DNA of 54,373 bases from Conidiobolus incongruus B7586 (lineage: Eukaryota > Entomophthoromycota > Entomophthoromycetes > Entomophthorales > Conidiobolaceae): assembly GCA_000697335.1 (NCBI GenBank), contig JNEM01011672.1:1-54373 (forward strand), in the 5' to 3' direction. Positions within the stretch are counted from its first letter, which is position 1; each line of letters opens with the position of its first letter. Shown one piece after another: positions 1-11,162 of this stretch. A program made the position numbers and the translations under genes. The notes beneath the pieces are model-generated. The model saw nothing but the letters and a program-made list of their open reading frames with translations, did not search any database and was not told where the DNA came from.

Positions 1-1
1 T

Positions 2-826
2 ACCCCCTTATCTACTACACCATCTGTACCAACTATTTCTAGCTCAGTTCAGTCCACTATCCCTAGTCTTTTACATAAAAAAGATATGCAAGATATTTTA
101 TCTGAATGGACCAATGAAGTCAAAAACCTTACTGATGAATTTTTAACTCAAGCTAAAGAGGTATCCAAATGGGATCAAGTTGTTAGAGAGAATACCAAAA
201 CTATTAATCAATTAATTTCAGCCTCGAAGGAATGTAGCACTTTGCAAAATAATATTGACTCCAACATTGAATACGTTTTAGCTCAACAAGAAGAACTCAA
301 CAAAATTTTAGATGAGTACGAAGCCAAGATCGATGAAAAGATTCAAGCCCACAATTTGAAACAGCAACAAGAAGGTACTTCTCACAGCTCTGCTGATATT
401 TACAGAGAGAATACAATGAATATCGCAAATTCTCTTGCTCAAGATTTACAGACTGTCGAAAAGCAACTCGAAGATATTTTGAAGGAAACCAAGACTTACT
501 CAGATCAAGAATCATCTCAGATGCCAGAAACAGTTAATCAAATTCTTGGTATTTTAAATGCTCACCTTTTAGCATTAGAACAGTTGAATTCCAGCAGCAA
601 CGAATTGGATGCCAAAATTCTAGATTTGATCAAAAATAACGCTCAATCCCAGCCTTTTATCCACAATCACACTGGTAATGCTTCCAATGCCAATCTTGCG
701 GCTAATGTATTCCCTGGAGCTTCCTTGAACAGCAACCCTCACCCTAGATCAACCATCCAAAGAAACTTTTACCAGGCTCAAGAATCTCTCAACTCTCAAA
801 ACTCATTCTTTGGCGGTAGTCGCTAA
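2..826 (+). CDS. NSP1: Nsp1/Nup62-type nucleoporin, C-terminal part (5' end outside window)
   Basis: This is the C-terminal part of the central-channel nucleoporin Nsp1 (Nup62 in animals), which anchors FG repeats in the nuclear pore and forms a coiled-coil trimer with Nup54/Nup57 and Nup58/Nup49. The frame is open to the left edge. A Ser/Thr/Pro-rich linker (about 28 codons) precedes the coiled-coil domain, which opens with LLHKKDMQDILSEWTNEV and continues with long heptad-like helices rich in Q, E, K, L and N. It ends in a short Asn/Ser/His-rich tail and a TAA at 824-826. The FG-repeat region must lie upstream of the window. No intron is visible in this part. The family call rests on the Nsp1_C-like opening and the architecture; the separation of Nsp1 from Nup62 is only naming. 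Confidence 0.85.
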   Translation, partial: TPLSTTPSVPTISSSVQSTIPSLLHKKDMQDILSEWTNEVKNLTDEFLTQAKEVSKWDQVVRENTKTINQLISASKECSTLQNNIDSNIEYVLAQQEELNKILDEYEAKIDEKIQAHNLKQQQEGTSHSSADIYRENTMNIANSLAQDLQTVEKQLEDILKETKTYSDQESSQMPETVNQILGILNAHLLALEQLNSSSNELDAKILDLIKNNAQSQPFIHNHTGNASNANLAANVFPGASLNSNPHPRSTIQRNFYQAQESLNSQNSFFGGSR

Positions 827-1281
827 TATGTACATCAACTCGAGACTTACTTTGATTAATACATTGTTATAGTGAATTGTTTTAATATTGAATACATATT
901 TTCTATGAAAACTTCTTTGTGAATCCAAAATATATATTGCTTTACTCTAAATTTCATTTTACTATTGATTTATTGAATGATAGATTAAATTATTTTAATA
1001 TATGATCAAATAATTAATATCGCTTTATCAATATTATTATATTAAACATTATCTCTCTGAATAACCAATTACTTTCATATTAAAATTAGTAAAATCATTA
1101 TTTCATTAATGTAAAATTTGAGAGTTTGATTAAATTGATGAATTATTAATGAATCGCAATAGTGGTGAAAAATTAAATTAAATGGATTTAAGGAAATTAG
1201 AACTAATATAAATACACCCATTAATCTTTGAAATTTTAATTAATTTTAAAAATATAAAAACTAAAAAATTCAACCTTTACC
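827..1281. other. AT-rich intergenic stretch
   Basis: About 455 bases of AT-rich sequence separate the nucleoporin stop from the ChaC start. No coding frame or RNA gene is visible. The right end carries a TATA-like octamer listed separately. Confidence 0.7.
1207..1214 (+). promoter_or_regulatory. TATA box candidate for the ChaC gene
   Basis: The octamer TATAAATA lies 68 bases before the ATG at 1282. The same octamer sits 45-60 bases before three other start codons in this window (4726, 7591, 50853), which makes a core-promoter role plausible. Confidence 0.5.
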
Positions 1282-2220
1282 ATGACTATCAAAGATACCT
1301 TTAATTCTCTTGAATTGAATCAAGTTGAAGTTAATAATGCTCAAAAGTTAAATAAATTAAATAATGAACAAGTGGAAAAAATCATCAGCACTCAAATTGA
1401 AGAGATAATTCAAGAGGATGAATTTGATGAAGACCCAATGTGGGTTTTTGGTTATGGTAGTTTAATTTGGAAAGTTGACTTCCCTACTGTTGAAAGGTTA
1501 ATATTTATTTATCACTTTTTATTTTAAGTATTTTATTAATAGTTTTGAGTAGAGTTCCTGGATATATCAAAGGTTATGTAAGAAGATTTTGGCAAGTTAG
1601 TATTTAATATATTTAATTTATTTTATCCGAAAAACTAAACAAATTCTTATTAGGGCAGTAACGATCATAGAGGTACACCTGAAGCTCCTGGAAGAGTAGT
1701 CACTTTGATTCCCATTGATGAATACAAAGATATTAAAGAAACCTACGAAGATCACTTTAACATTAATGACCAAGAAGAGTTAATTACTTGGGGTATGGCA
1801 TATAGAATTCCTAAATCCAAGAAAGAAGAAGTCAAAAATCATTTGGATTATAGGGAGAAAAATGGTTACACTTGTCATACAGTAGATATTTATCAGCCTG
1901 GTAAAACTGAACCAGTAGTTAGAAATGTATTTTTATCAAATAATTTTTATATTATTTATAAACTGATTGAATTACCACAATAGGCGAGTGTTTATATTGG
2001 TACATTAGATAACGAAGCATACTTGGGCCCTGCACCTTATAGAGAGTTGGCTGAGCATATTATGAGAAGTGTCGGTCCTAGCGGTCCTAATATTGAATAC
2101 TTTTTAAACCTCCATCAATCCGTCAAGACCTTATTTCCAAATGCTGATGATCCTCATTTAGATGCTATTCAGCATCAGTTGCACTTATTAGCTGATGGAA
2201 AAGATATCGAGACTCACTAG
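1282..2220 (+). CDS. GCG1: ChaC-type gamma-glutamylcyclotransferase (glutathione-specific), 4 exons
   Basis: The enzyme cleaves glutathione in the cytosol to 5-oxoproline and Cys-Gly. Exons are 1282..1496, 1554-codon frame starting at 1553..1595, 1654..1926 and 1984..2220; introns are 56-58 nt with GT...AG ends, and the splices join in frame. The substrate-binding motif VFGYGSLIW (about residues 55-63), the RVPGYIKGYVRRFWQGS block with HRGTPEAPGRVVTL, the LDYREKNGY segment carrying the expected catalytic Glu, and the later YIGTLDN and YLGPAPY segments are all family signatures. A 50-residue Asn/Glu-rich N-terminal extension precedes the domain, which is unusual beside the compact yeast Gcg1 and human CHAC2 proteins. 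Choice between GCG1 and CHAC2 as the symbol is only convention. Confidence 0.92.
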
Positions 2221-2370
2221 TCAAACTCTCCCTTTGTAATAGAATGAAACATTTTGAATAAATCACACAACTGGAATTAAAAAATAACCCATAAATTTAT
2301 GAATAAATCAATAATCTCTTAAATTAACACTGTGTAACGTAACGATATATTGGTACACAAACAAGTAAAC

Positions 2371-4412
2371 ATGAAAAAGTACTCTCGATTAACGCTAGTT
2401 TATTTTTTGATTAACTTTTCAATTATAACACTTTATATTATCTCTTCTCCATTTACGAAAGTTGAAGAAAGTTTTAATTTACAAGCGAGTCATGATTTGT
2501 TGAAATTTGGACTTGATGTTGAAAAAGTAATTAGTTAATATATATTAGAAGTATTTTTACAAATATTTATATATGTGTTAGTATGATCATTTAGAATTTC
2601 CTGGTGTCGTACCTCGAACTTTTTTGGGACCAATTATTTTAACAAGCTTTATTAAACCTATTCAATTTTTGTTGAATTTGCTAAATATTGAACATGATAT
2701 GTTTACTTATCAATATTTAGGTATTTAAAATATATACCTATATCAATTTTGAGATTGTTATTTATAAAAATTTCTATAGTTAGATTATTTTTGGGACTAT
2801 TGAACAGTGTATCCTGTACTATGCTATTCAATTCCATATTAAAGAGATATGGCACGAAGGTGGGATATTGGTTTATGTTATTCAACTTAACTCAATTTCA
2901 TATTTGGTTCTGGTGCTCTAGAACGATACCCAATTCCTTTAGCTTAATTCTGAGTAATTTATTATAAAGATATAAACAAAATATATATTGACTCATTAAT
3001 TAGCAACTATGGCGTTCTCATACTACTTATCAAGTTATTTGAAATCGGATCCTAACAAAGAAAATAATCAAGGAATGCCACGACATTATAAAAAATTCAA
3101 TCAATTCTTTATTTTGATGATAATTAGTGGTACCGTATTCAGATCAGAAACCTTATTCCTATTAGGTTTCCATTGTCTATTCGAATTGCTTCAAGATATT
3201 AAATTTAGAAATATTCAATTCATTTTAAATTTGATCAAGTTAGCAATTTCAACAATTTTGATTTCTTTAGGTATACTTCATATTGATTTATTATTTCAAT
3301 ATATTTACCCAATTGATTATTATTTAGTAATTGTTATCCCTATTGATTCATTCTTTTGGAAAACAAAATTCATGTGGGCTGAAGGTCAAGTATTTTACTT
3401 TAATGCCATTTTAGGTAAAAGTGAAGCTTGGGGAGTAAGTTATTGAAATAATAATCACAAAACGATATTCAAACTAATAAGATATTTGATATTATAGACG
3501 ATGCCTTTTTTATCTTATTTCAATAGATTTTTACCGAAAATTTTACATTGGCCATATTTGCTTTCAATCGTTGGGATATTTATCAATCCAAGTGATCTAT
3601 TAATTTTAATTCCTTCAATTTTTTATATTTTATTTATGTCATGTTTGGGACATAAAGAATGGCGATTTATCGAATATACTTTCCCATTGTTTTCGCTAAC
3701 TGCATCCATTACTAGTGATAAAATGTAATCCAATGTTCAATAATCATTATATTGTATTAGCTAACTAACTTCAACTGGATAGGTTTAAATGGATTAATAT
3801 CAAGTTTATTAAATATTGGTTTACTTTATTAATATTAGCATCCACAACTTTTTATAATGTCAACTTGGGTTATATCTCTCATTTAAATTATCCTGGTGGT
3901 TATGCTTTACAAAGAGTGCATCAATTATTTAATGATCAAAGCAATTGTAAGTTGATTGATTTAATATAACATTATTATTTGATTTCTAATATTAAGGTGA
4001 TTTGATAGTAAGAATTCATCTAGATACCTATACGGCTATGACTGGTGCTAGTAGATTTGGTGAACTAAGAAACGATTGGGTGTAATATAATTAATGAATG
4101 CACTTGATTGATATCAAACTAATACTATTAATTAAATATAGGTATAGCAAATTGGAAAATATTAAAGATCCTAAAATATATTTAAATTTCGATGTATTAT
4201 TGACTAATGAAGTTGGTAAATATGATATGGAAGAGTTTAAAACAATCGAATGTATCAAAGGATTCCATAAGGTTCAAATTCAACCTCTCAAGGGTTACCT
4301 TTCTAACCTTAAAAACCTTAATCTAAAAAATAAGGACGAGTTAATTCGTCATTTGTTGCCTTATCAAATAATCCAAACAGATAATGTTTGTATCCTAAAG
4401 AAAAGGAAATAA
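2371..4412 (+). CDS. ALG12: ALG12, dolichyl-P-mannose:Man7GlcNAc2-PP-dolichol alpha-1,6-mannosyltransferase, 8 exons
   Basis: ALG12 adds the eighth mannose to the lipid-linked N-glycan precursor in the ER lumen. Splicing eight exons (2371..2526, 2582..2720, 2780..2953, 3004..3434, 3498..3724, 3783..3946, 3997..4081, 4142..4412) gives one 548-residue frame; the introns are 50-63 nt. The family signatures follow in order: [17 protein letters not shown] near the N terminus, [41 protein letters not shown], the WAEG segment, [14 protein letters not shown] and YPGGYAL. Many hydrophobic segments fit a polytopic ER membrane protein of the GT22 family. The start is the first ATG; an in-frame TTG upstream is not needed. 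The VVPRT and HKEWRFI context favours ALG12 over the GT22 relatives PIG-B, SMP3 and ALG9. Confidence 0.95.
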
Positions 4413-4725
4413 AAAATAAAATTAATCAATTTGATACAATTAAATAGATTATTAATTAAATATGAATATTACTATATTATTGACTACTAAAAGATTTCAA
4501 ATAATCCGAATGAGTTAAAAATTATATTCAATATCAAAATATCTTGATTCAATTTGAATTGATTTGGTTAGTTCAGTTTCAAAATTCACATTTGAAACAG
4601 ACTATTGACATTTTTAATCCTTTAAAACTTATTTAAATTCAATGACGATATCAATAGATCATATAAATACTCAAATAACTATATAATTACATTCAATATG
4701 ATATATTCTTGTTGCTAATAATATC
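4413..4725. other. Intergenic stretch with promoter of the small ORF
   Basis: About 313 bases of AT-rich DNA with no coding frame. It contains the TATAAATA octamer at 4662-4669 and a tiny upstream ORF (ATG at 4698, six codons). Confidence 0.6.
4662..4669 (+). promoter_or_regulatory. TATA box candidate for the small gene at 4726
   Basis: TATAAATA lies 57 bases before the ATG at 4726, the same box and a similar distance as at three other genes in the window. It is the main support for the small ORF downstream being a gene. Confidence 0.45.
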
Positions 4726-4983
4726 ATGAGACTTGTTAATTGTTGGTTAATCAGTTTATATTATTCCATTCCATTTGAAAATGGGGCGATGAGTGAAGAT
4801 GGCGGCACCTTCTTACCCTCCAACCTCAAGCCCATCATGACAGATGATACCAATCAGCTACTAATTAGAAGAACACCATTTCAGTCCAACCGAAGTTACA
4901 TGTATACTCACGATCGGTCGCCATACGCACCTAAAAATCAAAAACCATCTAAGTATCGTCCTAAATACTATGGTAAACATTAG
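4726..4983 (+). CDS. Small basic protein of unknown function (85 aa)
   Basis: I do not recognise this gene. The single ORF codes for 85 residues; the second half is rich in Tyr, Pro, Lys and Arg (for example SRSYMYTHDRSPY-like and PSKYRPKYYGKH runs) and is clearly less AT-rich than its surroundings, as real exons here are. A start at 4726 gives a short hydrophobic N terminus (LVNCWLISLYYSIPF), which could be a weak signal or anchor; a start at the internal ATG at 4789 would give a 64-residue soluble protein. The TATAAATA octamer 57 bases before 4726 favours the longer form. No intron was found, but a spliced relationship to something further upstream cannot be excluded. Confidence 0.45.
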   Translation: MRLVNCWLISLYYSIPFENGAMSEDGGTFLPSNLKPIMTDDTNQLLIRRTPFQSNRSYMYTHDRSPYAPKNQKPSKYRPKYYGKH

Positions 4984-6336
4984 ACTTTAAATTAAATCAT
5001 TGTATATACTATTTCCTATATCTTTTGAATTTTAAAATAAATAATTTGTTCTATTCATATAATTATTATTGATGTAATAATTGAGACTTATAACATAGAT
5101 TGTTAAAGTTGAATCGTAATCAAATTTATATAATATAATTTAGAAATAAGATTTAATAATTTTAAATAGTTTATAATATGATTAGTATCAAAATAATTCG
5201 TACAATGTATTTACAGTGAGTATATATCTATTTATATTGATCTATAACAATTTAGGTATAATTTGTTTTATATAACATTATTTGTATTTTATTTTTTACA
5301 AAAAAGAAAATACCAATTTCCATTTAATATTACGCTCCCTTTCGAAATATTAATTATTCTATAAATTGAATTAATGGTAAAAAAAGTGATATTGTATAGA
5401 ATATATTTTCATATTATTAATGCAAATGATAAAATATAAAATTATAAAACTACAATTTTTTCTTTTGAATTTAAATTATTCAAATTAGACAAATCCTTCT
5501 AATAAAATCTATTTAAATATATAACGAAATTTAGAAGTCACAATTTGAACAAGGTACCAACATCTGGGATTATGGCAATAATATTACCAAAATGAATATT
5601 TTTTTAAATGGAATAATCATTATATTTAACCAATCTAGTTTTACAATTAATAATTGCCATGGTTTATTAATCATAATATGGAATCTAAAAATATATGTTA
5701 TATTTGAAATATAACCCAATAAGTTGAAAATTTGTAAATTTGCAACTTTGCCTATAAATTTGTTTATTTAACAAATATTTAAAATAATTTTTGCAACATT
5801 CAAAACTCAATGAATGCTATAAATATATTATATATTGTATATATAACAATATCAAAAATTAAAAGTATTAATGAATTTGTGTACTTGAATTAATAAAAAC
5901 AAATTTTTCATATTAAATATTTTTATATTCAATATTTAATATATAATGGCAATCAACTATTGATGATTTTTTAAAAAAATAAAGCAAAAAATTTCAATTT
6001 TTTCATTATAGAATTATCCAAATTAAGATGCCAAATAGGGAAAAATAAAAAACATAGAAACGGAATTTTACTGTTATAATCGTTTTAAATATGATTTAAA
6101 TAAAGAGTATTATATTATGAATTGTTAAATGGCTCTGGTATTCGATTATGCTATGGTATGCGTTTTTAGTCAAAATTGAAAATACAATTATTATTTTGTC
6201 AATAGCCTTGCATATATTTCACTAATATTGTGCTAATTTTTTATCATAAAATGTATAATTGTTAAGGAACAAAGTAAACTAAATGGCAAACTAACCGATT
6301 CAAAATACACAATTTTCAATACCAAAAGTATATATT
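4984..6336. other. AT-rich non-coding stretch
   Basis: About 1.35 kb of very AT-rich sequence with short homopolymer and TA runs. I see no coding frame, RNA gene or repeat family in it. Confidence 0.6.
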
Positions 6337-6780
6337 ATGATAATCCTAAAATGTCAATGTGCGTCTTTGAATTCACACATAAAAGTTTCTTTAGAATGTG
6401 CAGAGTTGCACTATTATCCTAACACTCCTACAACACATAAAGCACTCTCTTCATACGCCCTCTCAAGGCCTTCTCCTCTTCTTTTTCGACTACTATCTAA
6501 TATAACTCTTTCTACTCTCTGTTATCTACCATTAATTTCTAATAAATCATCTATACCCCGAATCACCCCAAGAATGATGCATAATATAGCATCAATACCA
6601 GTTCATTAATAACCGTTCGAACCAACACTCGCGCAACTAGTCGTTACTCATGTTGTCGAGTACCCATTCCTGGTCGTCAGTAACTTACTTCAGATCATTA
6701 TGGCTGGAATGTTTCAACACGACCTTAATGTACTGTTCCCGGAACTGCTAACTACAACTTTTATCAATATGAATTTGATC
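6337..6780. other. Island of balanced base composition, unidentified
   Basis: This stretch stands out from its AT-rich surroundings by its C- and G-rich words. A 90-codon plus-strand ORF at 6337-6609 is Ser/Leu/Pro-rich and shows no motif I know; the minus strand also has stretches that look coding but are interrupted. It could be a decayed gene or mobile-element scrap. The palindrome GTTCGAAC at about 6615 resembles a tRNA T-loop, but no tRNA can be folded around it. Confidence 0.35.
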
Positions 6781-7590
6781 TTGATTTAACAAAAATCAAG
6801 AAATATTTTCTTTAATATTAATCATTTTATATACCCTTAAATCAAATGATGAGTGCTGGTTAAATTTAGCTGCAAAATTAATTGAACCAGCCTTAAGAGT
6901 GGTTAATTTTCACAATAATTAAAACATTATAAGAGTATATATGACACATTTATCTAAAATAACTTTAATAGAAGATTTTCGAGGGAATATTTCGATTTGA
7001 ATCTATTTAGAAACAGTACTATGATAAATTAATGAATAATTATATTAAAAATTATTTAACACTAATGATATTAATTATAAAATGAGATACCATTAATATC
7101 GGTAATAATATATGATGCTATCTATATTAGATTTTTGTTACTCACTAAAATTTTTTTATTATCAATAATATATTGAATATAATACATATTTTTTATACTA
7201 AAATAGATTTAGCAGTCTTATTAAACTATTAAATGGAAATTACAAAAATGGAATTTTGAAAATTATTTGACATTTTTTAATCAAAAATTCTTTGTTTTTA
7301 TATTAAAGGATTTTATAAACCAAAGTACTAATTAATTTTTATGAAATATTAAAATATAAATGTGGATATAAGCGTTGTTATATATGATGAGTATAATATT
7401 AACCTTTCGGTACTAATTTGAATAATATCCTGAATATACAAATGATTTGTCAATTCTCTTAATACATTCAGGAGAGCATTGCATTAAAAAATTAAAACAT
7501 TTATCAGGAGTTGAAACAATGATCGAAAGAGTATAAATAGCAAATTTAATCATCATTTTTATCATTTTTATCCTTTTCTGTGGTAACATA
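6781..7590. other. AT-rich intergenic stretch before the Cys-rich gene
   Basis: About 800 bases without a coding frame. The only feature seen is the TATAAATA octamer close to the start of the next gene. Confidence 0.6.
7532..7539 (+). promoter_or_regulatory. TATA box candidate for the Cys-rich membrane protein gene
   Basis: TATAAATA, 52 bases before the ATG at 7591. The same octamer and spacing class occur at 1207, 4662 and 50801. Confidence 0.5.
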
Positions 7591-8376
7591 ATGCATCTAG
7601 ATTATTCCAATCTGAATATTCCTTTAACGCTTAAAGTCATTGCATTCTATGGCTTAGCTCTCTCATTTGTACTCATAAGAATCAAGAATAAATTATTATA
7701 CATCGCTATATTCCTTCTAGCTCTATATTTCGAGCGGTTCGTATTCATGGTTTCCTACCACAGTCCCAAGAGCTACGACGTAAAAAACTCGGACTGCGAC
7801 GTGATGATACCGATCAATCGCAACACGAATTTCGCCTATATCATCACAACCCTAAGAAAGAATTCATGTTTTATCCATAGTGATAATCCATCCGACAACG
7901 TAGTCAAATTCTGCGAAAATCACAAGTGTTTTAACAACCAACAGGAGGATAAGTACCCCATCTTGATTGGGAGATTCAGGAAGGTTTATTGCGCTGAAAC
8001 TAGTCCCTCCTTTTTGAAAATTGACGATAATACATTTTTGTCTCAAGAATGCTATGAGAGATGTAAAGAATATTGTGATTCGAAGTTTGATTGTTGTGTT
8101 TGTGGCAGAAAACAGGGAGATCCTCTGAGTGGAATGGCACATGGCCAGTTTCATTTTCCTTTGGGTATGTATTACTACGCTAACCAAGCTGCTAAAATTG
8201 CGTTGTGTACAGCAACTATTCGGGAGGATTTGAATGAAGATCAGGGGTTCGCATTGAGTATTCAAAAACAATGTAGTCGTGTTGAATATTATGATCCGGG
8301 AACTTATTGTGGTATTAAGAGAACCTTTAATTATTTGGATACAGAAACAAAAATCGTTAAACCTGAAAATCATTAA
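7591..8376 (+). CDS. Cysteine-rich protein with two N-terminal membrane segments, function unknown (261 aa)
   Basis: I do not recognise the family. The N terminus has two hydrophobic segments (about residues 11-29 and 35-54) separated by a short basic turn (RIKNK), so the protein is probably membrane-anchored. The remaining 200 residues hold 14 cysteines, including a C-x3-C-x3-C cluster at 154-162 followed by C-C-x-C at 168-171, and further single cysteines at 206, 228 and 240. Such spacing suggests a disulfide-stabilised domain in the secretory pathway or outside the cell. The gene has no intron, unlike most neighbours, and is less AT-rich than its flanks. A TATAAATA box precedes it. The antisense frame at 7864-8373 is a shadow. 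Confidence 0.75.
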   Translation: MHLDYSNLNIPLTLKVIAFYGLALSFVLIRIKNKLLYIAIFLLALYFERFVFMVSYHSPKSYDVKNSDCDVMIPINRNTNFAYIITTLRKNSCFIHSDNPSDNVVKFCENHKCFNNQQEDKYPILIGRFRKVYCAETSPSFLKIDDNTFLSQECYERCKEYCDSKFDCCVCGRKQGDPLSGMAHGQFHFPLGMYYYANQAAKIALCTATIREDLNEDQGFALSIQKQCSRVEYYDPGTYCGIKRTFNYLDTETKIVKPENH

Positions 8377-9382
8377 TTAATGCATTCAACGTTATTTTAT
8401 CATACTGAAGTTTGATTGATTAATTTGGTTTGTTTAAGCTAATTATACACTCCATATTTTCAATTTAATATTCAATACAAAATATATTTAAATGATATCA
8501 GTATTAATTTTATTTGTTTATTTATTAGTATATTATTAATAATATTAACCATTTTATATAAGCATTTACTAATTATAAAAAATTGAATCAATCAATCAAA
8601 ACTTTAAGCTAATAAAAAATACTATTTATATCATAACTTTTCGAATTACGATCAAATTTTAGTTTTTCAATTTATAATTAAAAAAATATTTGCTATAGCT
8701 TTATTATCCTTAAGTAATATTAATAATAAAATAAACCTGTTTGGCAAATATAAGTCCACTTGGACTTATGTAAATAAATTCAAAATATCAATATATGGCC
8801 GAACAATACTGAAATTTTTAGTTTTAAATCTTCGATTATTAACTAGTTCATTTAGAATAAGACTGGAGAGGATATACATGATATAGATTATATTATTTAA
8901 TTGTCTATAAACTTGGATATTTAATCACAAGGAATAAATAAGAAATTTATTAATATACAATTTAGTAAAATCAAGTTTAAATATTAATATCATAAAAATC
9001 AAAATAACCTTATAACTGAATCAAACAAGAAAAATGATTGGTAACATCTATATACTGAATTTTTAGAAGATTAAAAATGTTATTAAAATTTTGTAGCAAA
9101 TTATAATTGTTGATAATTCATCTATATATATTATTAGCCACGCATTTTTTGTTTAATATTAATATAAATACAATCTAATTTTAAAAGCTAAAAATTAACA
9201 TTCAAAGGTCAATTCATTAAAAAATGCACAACATTACTAAATTAGGAAATTGAAGAAAATTATGAAATCATTACCATATTTAAATACAATATCAATCCAT
9301 TTCTTCTCTCTTTATTAAATTTGAATTTATTGATAAAAATTATAACTTAATAATAATATAATACTCTATAACAAAAAAAATA
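8377..9382. other. AT-rich intergenic stretch
   Basis: About 1 kb of AT-rich DNA; no coding frame, repeat or RNA gene seen. Confidence 0.65.
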
Positions 9383-9908
9383 ATGAGCCAATTAAGAAAT
9401 AGTAATTATCAAGAGTCAGCCAGGCACGGATCGAGAACTTTAACAATAACTGAGAATTTTTCGGAATTTGAAGGTTCTAGTAATCCTGACAACTCTGATA
9501 ATCCAGCTTCCCCAGTTGGTAGAATTCATTTGACGGGAGCTCTCGATACTAGCGAGAGCAGGAGAATTCGTTGGGACGAAAATGTCATTGATAATGAAGG
9601 GATGGGGAAAAAGAAGTCAAAGAGTAATTTTAAAACATTTTTACTTTTTTAGATTATTTATATTAATTGGATTTAGTTTGCTGTATTTATCACAAACCCC
9701 GACCCGTTGGCGAGTCGGATAGCGACGAAACCGACAGTGACGATAGTTCTAACGAACAGACGTATCGAGGTAGAAATATTGGTAGTCCTAATGCTTATGA
9801 GAGAGCTCCAAGATATAAACCAAAATGTAAAATTATTATTTATTTTTTAATGTCTTGTTACTAATTTTTTATTTAGCTTGTCACAATAATTGTCACCACT
9901 CTCATTAG
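9383..9908 (+). CDS. YPI1: YPI1 / PPP1R11 (inhibitor-3), type 1 protein phosphatase regulator, 3 exons
   Basis: The product binds and regulates protein phosphatase 1 (Glc7), mainly in the nucleus. Exons 9383..9623, 9677..9826 and 9877..9908 splice in frame (introns 53 and 50 nt) to 140 residues. The signature is complete: the PP1-docking motif RIRW (residues 61-64) in RIRWDENVIDNEGMGKKKSK, then CCIYHKPRPVGESDSDE with its acidic Asp/Ser run, and a short His/Cys-rich end (CHNNCHHSH) encoded by the third exon. That last exon is only 32 nt, but it supplies the Cys/His tail typical of inhibitor-3, which supports the splice. The N-terminal 55 residues are Ser/Asn-rich and probably disordered. Confidence 0.95.
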
Positions 9909-10357
9909 TATATATTGTATATTAGAGATCTTATTCCTAATTATCAAAAATATTTGTTTTATTTTCTATGTAAAATATTGTTATTATAAATATAAAAATT
10001 TTGCCAAATATATATATTAATGAGATTTTTTATCAGAAGTCAGTTGATTATGCTATCAATATATCGTTTAGTATAATATAAAATGGTATAGTTTTTAACA
10101 AATAACAACACTCAACCAAAGATAGTATTGCCATTATCTAGTTTCAAATGAAAATTATCAACTCTTATTAATATTAATTCAAATGAAAAATTAAACATTT
10201 TACTGTCAATATTATTTTATAAAACATCAGAAATAAGCGTTCCAAAAAATAGTTTTATATTTAATATCAATTATTAATATACAGAATTTTCAATTTATTT
10301 CAATTATAACCTATATTAATTAAATAATATCCATTATCCAGCAAATGTAAAATACAA
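9909..10357. other. Convergent intergenic stretch
   Basis: About 450 bases between the tail-to-tail genes YPI1 and SSU72. AT-rich, no coding frame; it should hold both 3' ends, but no single terminator can be pointed out. Confidence 0.6.
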
Positions 10358-11162
10358 TTAATAATAACTCAGAGTATACAATAGGGGATGAGGTCCCTTA
10401 TCTTCAAAGAATTCTACCATGCCTGGTAATTCTTGGTGGAAATCTTTTAATTTGGATATCTATAAAAAATTTGGTATTAGTGAAGGTTTAAATAATATAT
10501 GTTTAGTGATAGTACCTGCATACACATTTCAACTATAGATTGACCACCTTTGACAGCATGTTCGTGAGTATCTTTAATATCGACATTAATAATATGAACA
10601 GGACGATTGCGTCTAGCTCCTCGATTAACCAAATCTATGAATCACAAAAATCAAATACTCGAGCTAAATTACAAATTGTATGAATTACCCTCACAAACGA
10701 TATCAAAACACCTCTCTTCACAAGTAAAAATCACATCATAATAGCTGTTAAAATTATCCTGAAATCTTTCAGGTGCCCTCTTCACTTGCTTATTCCTCTC
10801 CAACATTGGCAAGAGTTTATTCGCAGTGTATCTACCCAATAACATTAATATAATATTTTAATATATATTGATTATATAATACAGTTGGGGATTTTTATTC
10901 ATCAAATCTTGATACATGACTTCATAGGGAGTTCCAAATGGATAAATATTGGGAGTGTAGGGATCGGGTCCCGGTAAACGTACCGAATTTCCAGTTCCGT
11001 AACTGTCGACATAGAAACCTCTCTTTCTAAATAATTTGTAAATCAAAAGTGATTATTGAATAAATTAAGTGATATTTACTGTAACTCATTATGAGCTTCC
11101 ATACTTCTATTTTGATTACTCGAGCATACCACCGCAAATTTCTTCTTTGATACTGATGACAT
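10358..11162 (-). CDS. SSU72: SSU72, RNA polymerase II CTD Ser5/Ser7 phosphatase, 5 exons
   Basis: SSU72 is the cysteine-based phosphatase of the cleavage and polyadenylation factor that resets the Pol II CTD. Minus-strand exons 11162..11080, 11026..10883, 10831..10689, 10634..10516 and 10459..10358 join in frame to 196 residues, near the human length of 194. The catalytic P-loop is C-x5-R-S within VCSSNQNRSMEAH (Cys13, Arg19, Ser20). Further family blocks are KRGFYVDSYGTG, VRLPGPDPYTPNIYPFGTPY, RAPERFQDNF, FTCEERCFDIVC and PVHIINVDIKD with the expected Asp. Introns are 51-56 nt. It shares a 306-base divergent promoter region with the GPWSYR-type gene at 11469. Confidence 0.96.

Noticed and set aside
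2721-2753. 33-nt intron between ALG12 exons 2 and 3 (acceptor at 2752-2753)
   Set aside because: It breaks the frame; the acceptor at 2778-2779 gives a 59-nt intron and restores the conserved VRLFLGLLN segment.
6605-6640. GTTCGAAC resembling a tRNA T-loop (B box)
   Set aside because: No cloverleaf, acceptor stem or A box can be formed on either strand; the palindrome alone is not evidence for a tRNA.
7864-8373. 169-codon ORF opposite the Cys-rich gene
   Set aside because: Antisense shadow: the sense strand has the TATA box, the membrane segments and the ordered cysteines.
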